Shown piece after piece: positions 62,578-64,000 of a stretch of 64,000 nt of DNA. Within the stretch, counting starts at the first letter, position 1; every line of letters starts with the position of its first letter. The notes beneath the pieces are model-generated. The model made no database searches, was not told the DNA's origin, and was given only the letters and a program-made list of their open reading frames with translations. Made by a program: the position numbers and the translations under genes. Source of the DNA: Sphingobacterium sp. SYP-B4668 (GTDB lineage Bacteria > Bacteroidota > Bacteroidia > Sphingobacteriales > Sphingobacteriaceae); the NCBI RefSeq assembly GCF_027627455.1, contig NZ_CP115483.1, positions 3,286,001-3,350,000 of the forward strand, in the 5' to 3' direction.

Positions 62578-64000
62578 CTATCCTTTTGTAAGTGTCTCTT
62601 CTAAATTGTATATAGCGTGTATGACCGACATCAAGGCTGCAAGCTTTACCTGAGGTATGCTGGTATCCAATGGCGTTTCTCCAACTTTCAAAAAGGCCTC
62701 GGCATCAGCCTTCTTTCTTGTAAATCGATCTAACTCTTCTTGATAATATTGCTCTAAAAGCGTCAGTTCCTTTTGGGTTGCATCCCGACAGAGGACACGT
62801 CTAAAGGCATTGCGAATATGCTCGCTTTGAGCTTTGTTGGGAGCTTCATTAATAAGACGCGTCGAAAATACTCGAGCCGCCTCTAGTATAGCGGGATCAT
62901 TCAACATGACCAACGCCTGTAATGGCGTATTGGTACGTTGGCGCTGAACTTCGCAAGCATCACGATTGCTCGCATCAAAAATCAACATACTAGGAGGTGG
63001 CAAGGTCAGCTTAAAAAACACATATAATCCACGCCGATAAAGTGCGTCACCATGATCCTGTACATACTGAGCCAATGCCCCTCTCCCAGAACTGCTCACC
63101 TCCCAGATACCATCGGGCTGATATGGCTTGACACTAGGCCCACCAATAGTCCGATTCAGGAGTCCACTACTGGCCAATACCTGATCACGTATCATTTGAG
63201 CCGGTAGGCGGATGCGACTAGAACGGGCAAACAAACTATTGTCAGGATCCTGTTCCAAGTGCTGCTTGCTAATTTGGGATGACTGCTTGTAAGTTTCGCT
63301 ACTGACGAGCTGCTTCACCAAGCGCTTTATATTCCACCCATGCTGCTGAAAATCTACAGCTAACCAATCCAACAACTCTGGATGTGTTGGTAAATCTCCT
63401 TGATTACCAAAATCGGCAACGGAAGGTACGAGCCCACGTCCAAAAACCAAAGCCCAAATCTGATTGACAAATACACGAGCGGTCAAAGGATTCTTATCGC
63501 TAAATGTCCATTGGGCCAAGCCAAGTCTATTAGGAATATACTTCGTACTGTCAAAGGGTAGTATCGCCTCGGGGGTCTGTGGATATACACGTTCTTTGGG
63601 TGAATCATATACTCCTCTATCCAAAACATAAGTAGGACGTACACTATCTCGCTCGCCCATTACGGATACCGAAACCTCTTCCCCCCCATCCCATTTGTTA
63701 ATAAAGTTAAGTATACCCTTCAAATCGTCTTGGTTAATGGTAATCCTTGGCGTCTTAGATGGTCCCGAATTGACTAAGCCCTCTAGACCCTTCTCCAAAG
63801 AATTGTTGAAAAAGGCATACATTCCGTAATAATTTTTTTGGGTAAACGGATCATACTTATGATCGTGGCATTGAGCGCATTCCATCGTAATCCCCAAGAT
63901 GCCCTTGGCGTACGTGTTCGTCTTGTCCAGACCATATGCAACTCGATACTCTTCTTCGACTACTCCACCCTCTTCGGTAATCTTGTGATTCCGATTAAAT
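62578..64000 (-). CDS. DUF1549/DUF1553 cytochrome-associated protein, C-terminal part (5' end outside window)
   Basis: The frame is open from base 64000, where it reads FNRNHKITEEGGVVEEEYRV, the conserved end of DUF1549. It runs to the stop at 62578, so the N-terminus is missing. CAQCH with DHKYDPFTQKNYYGMYAFF follows, then DUF1553 with ARVFVNQIWALVFGRGLVPSVADFG, LLDWLAVDFQQHGWNIKRLVKQLVSSETYKQ, FARSSRIRLPAQMIRDQVLASSGLL and the DACEVQRQRTNTPLQALVMLNDP motif. The visible part matches the second half of the fused protein at 18348-20840 but is closer to the planctomycete standard. It heads the leftward operon with DUF1501 and the membrane cytochrome. Confidence 0.9.
   Translation of the reverse strand, partial: FNRNHKITEEGGVVEEEYRVAYGLDKTNTYAKGILGITMECAQCHDHKYDPFTQKNYYGMYAFFNNSLEKGLEGLVNSGPSKTPRITINQDDLKGILNFINKWDGGEEVSVSVMGERDSVRPTYVLDRGVYDSPKERVYPQTPEAILPFDSTKYIPNRLGLAQWTFSDKNPLTARVFVNQIWALVFGRGLVPSVADFGNQGDLPTHPELLDWLAVDFQQHGWNIKRLVKQLVSSETYKQSSQISKQHLEQDPDNSLFARSSRIRLPAQMIRDQVLASSGLLNRTIGGPSVKPYQPDGIWEVSSSGRGALAQYVQDHGDALYRRGLYVFFKLTLPPPSMLIFDASNRDACEVQRQRTNTPLQALVMLNDPAILEAARVFSTRLINEAPNKAQSEHIRNAFRRVLCRDATQKELTLLEQYYQEELDRFTRKKADAEAFLKVGETPLDTSIPQVKLAALMSVIHAIYNLEETLTKG

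Noticed and set aside
1..64000. CRISPR array, tRNA, rRNA, insertion sequence or prophage
   Set aside because: No regularly spaced repeats, cloverleaf or rRNA signature, transposase, integrase or phage structural gene was seen. Short or divergent cases could be missed without a search.

Overview
The window looks like chromosomal DNA from a Bacteroidota bacterium, most likely the Sphingobacteriaceae (Sphingobacterium or Pedobacter type). This is inferred from four SusC/SusD pairs, FecR/ECF-sigma regulation with STN-domain receptors, lipoproteins carrying DUF1735, DUF4998 or DUF5000, and promoter boxes of the Bacteroidota TAnnTTTG type. No rRNA, tRNA, CRISPR array, transposase or phage gene was seen.

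Layout. (1) 1-5972: an iron/siderophore uptake block read leftward (siderophore TonB receptor, PepSY membrane protein, second outer-membrane receptor cut by the window edge) with a divergent AraC regulator. (2) 6041-17387: PUL1. A DeoR-type regulator is divergent from SusC, SusD, a Tat-signal DegT aminotransferase, a DUF1735 plus tachylectin-like lipoprotein, MurQ, and a neutral-ceramidase-like protein with an inserted propeller-like segment. MurQ points to N-acetylmuramic acid or a related amino sugar. (3) 18348-22288: a membrane cytochrome/DUF1549/DUF1553 protein and its Tat-exported DUF1501 partner. (4) 22389-33135, leftward: DUF1801 protein, then PUL2 (SusC, SusD, DUF5000-type and DUF4998-type lipoproteins), and a PAP-like metallophosphoesterase. 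(5) 33637-42533: PUL3 (Spy-like protein, TlpA thioredoxin, SusD, STN-SusC, FecR) with a divergent ECF sigma gene. (6) 42628-44493: methyltransferase, a decayed AraC remnant, DHFR-like reductase. (7) 45090-54080: PUL4 (EEP-family lipoprotein, DUF1735 plus discoidin lipoprotein, SusD, STN-SusC, FecR), with an ECF sigma gene at the far end. (8) 54521-56042: cold-shock protein and fatty-acid desaturase. (9) 56295-64000, leftward: a Gfo/Idh/MocA oxidoreductase, an NHL-propeller protein, a membrane cytochrome with leucine-rich repeats, a DUF1501 protein, and a DUF1549/DUF1553 protein that runs off the window.

How the genes fit together. Each SusC/SusD pair should bind and import an oligomeric ligand, with the neighbouring lipoproteins and exported enzymes as accessory factors. 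The two PULs with STN-bearing SusC receptors (3 and 4) are the two with FecR and ECF sigma genes. PUL1 and PUL2 receptors lack STN, and PUL1 has a DeoR repressor candidate instead. No glycoside hydrolase or polysaccharide lyase was recognised anywhere, although there are four complete SusC/SusD pairs. The exported enzymes here act on phosphoester, amide or amino-sugar chemistry, or are redox proteins.

The best candidates for an undescribed system are the two paralogous, planctomycete-type cytochrome/DUF1553/DUF1501 modules (one fused, one split, the second with Tat-exported oxidoreductase and NHL partners), and PUL1 with its exported PLP aminotransferase and two related propeller-like segments in different proteins.
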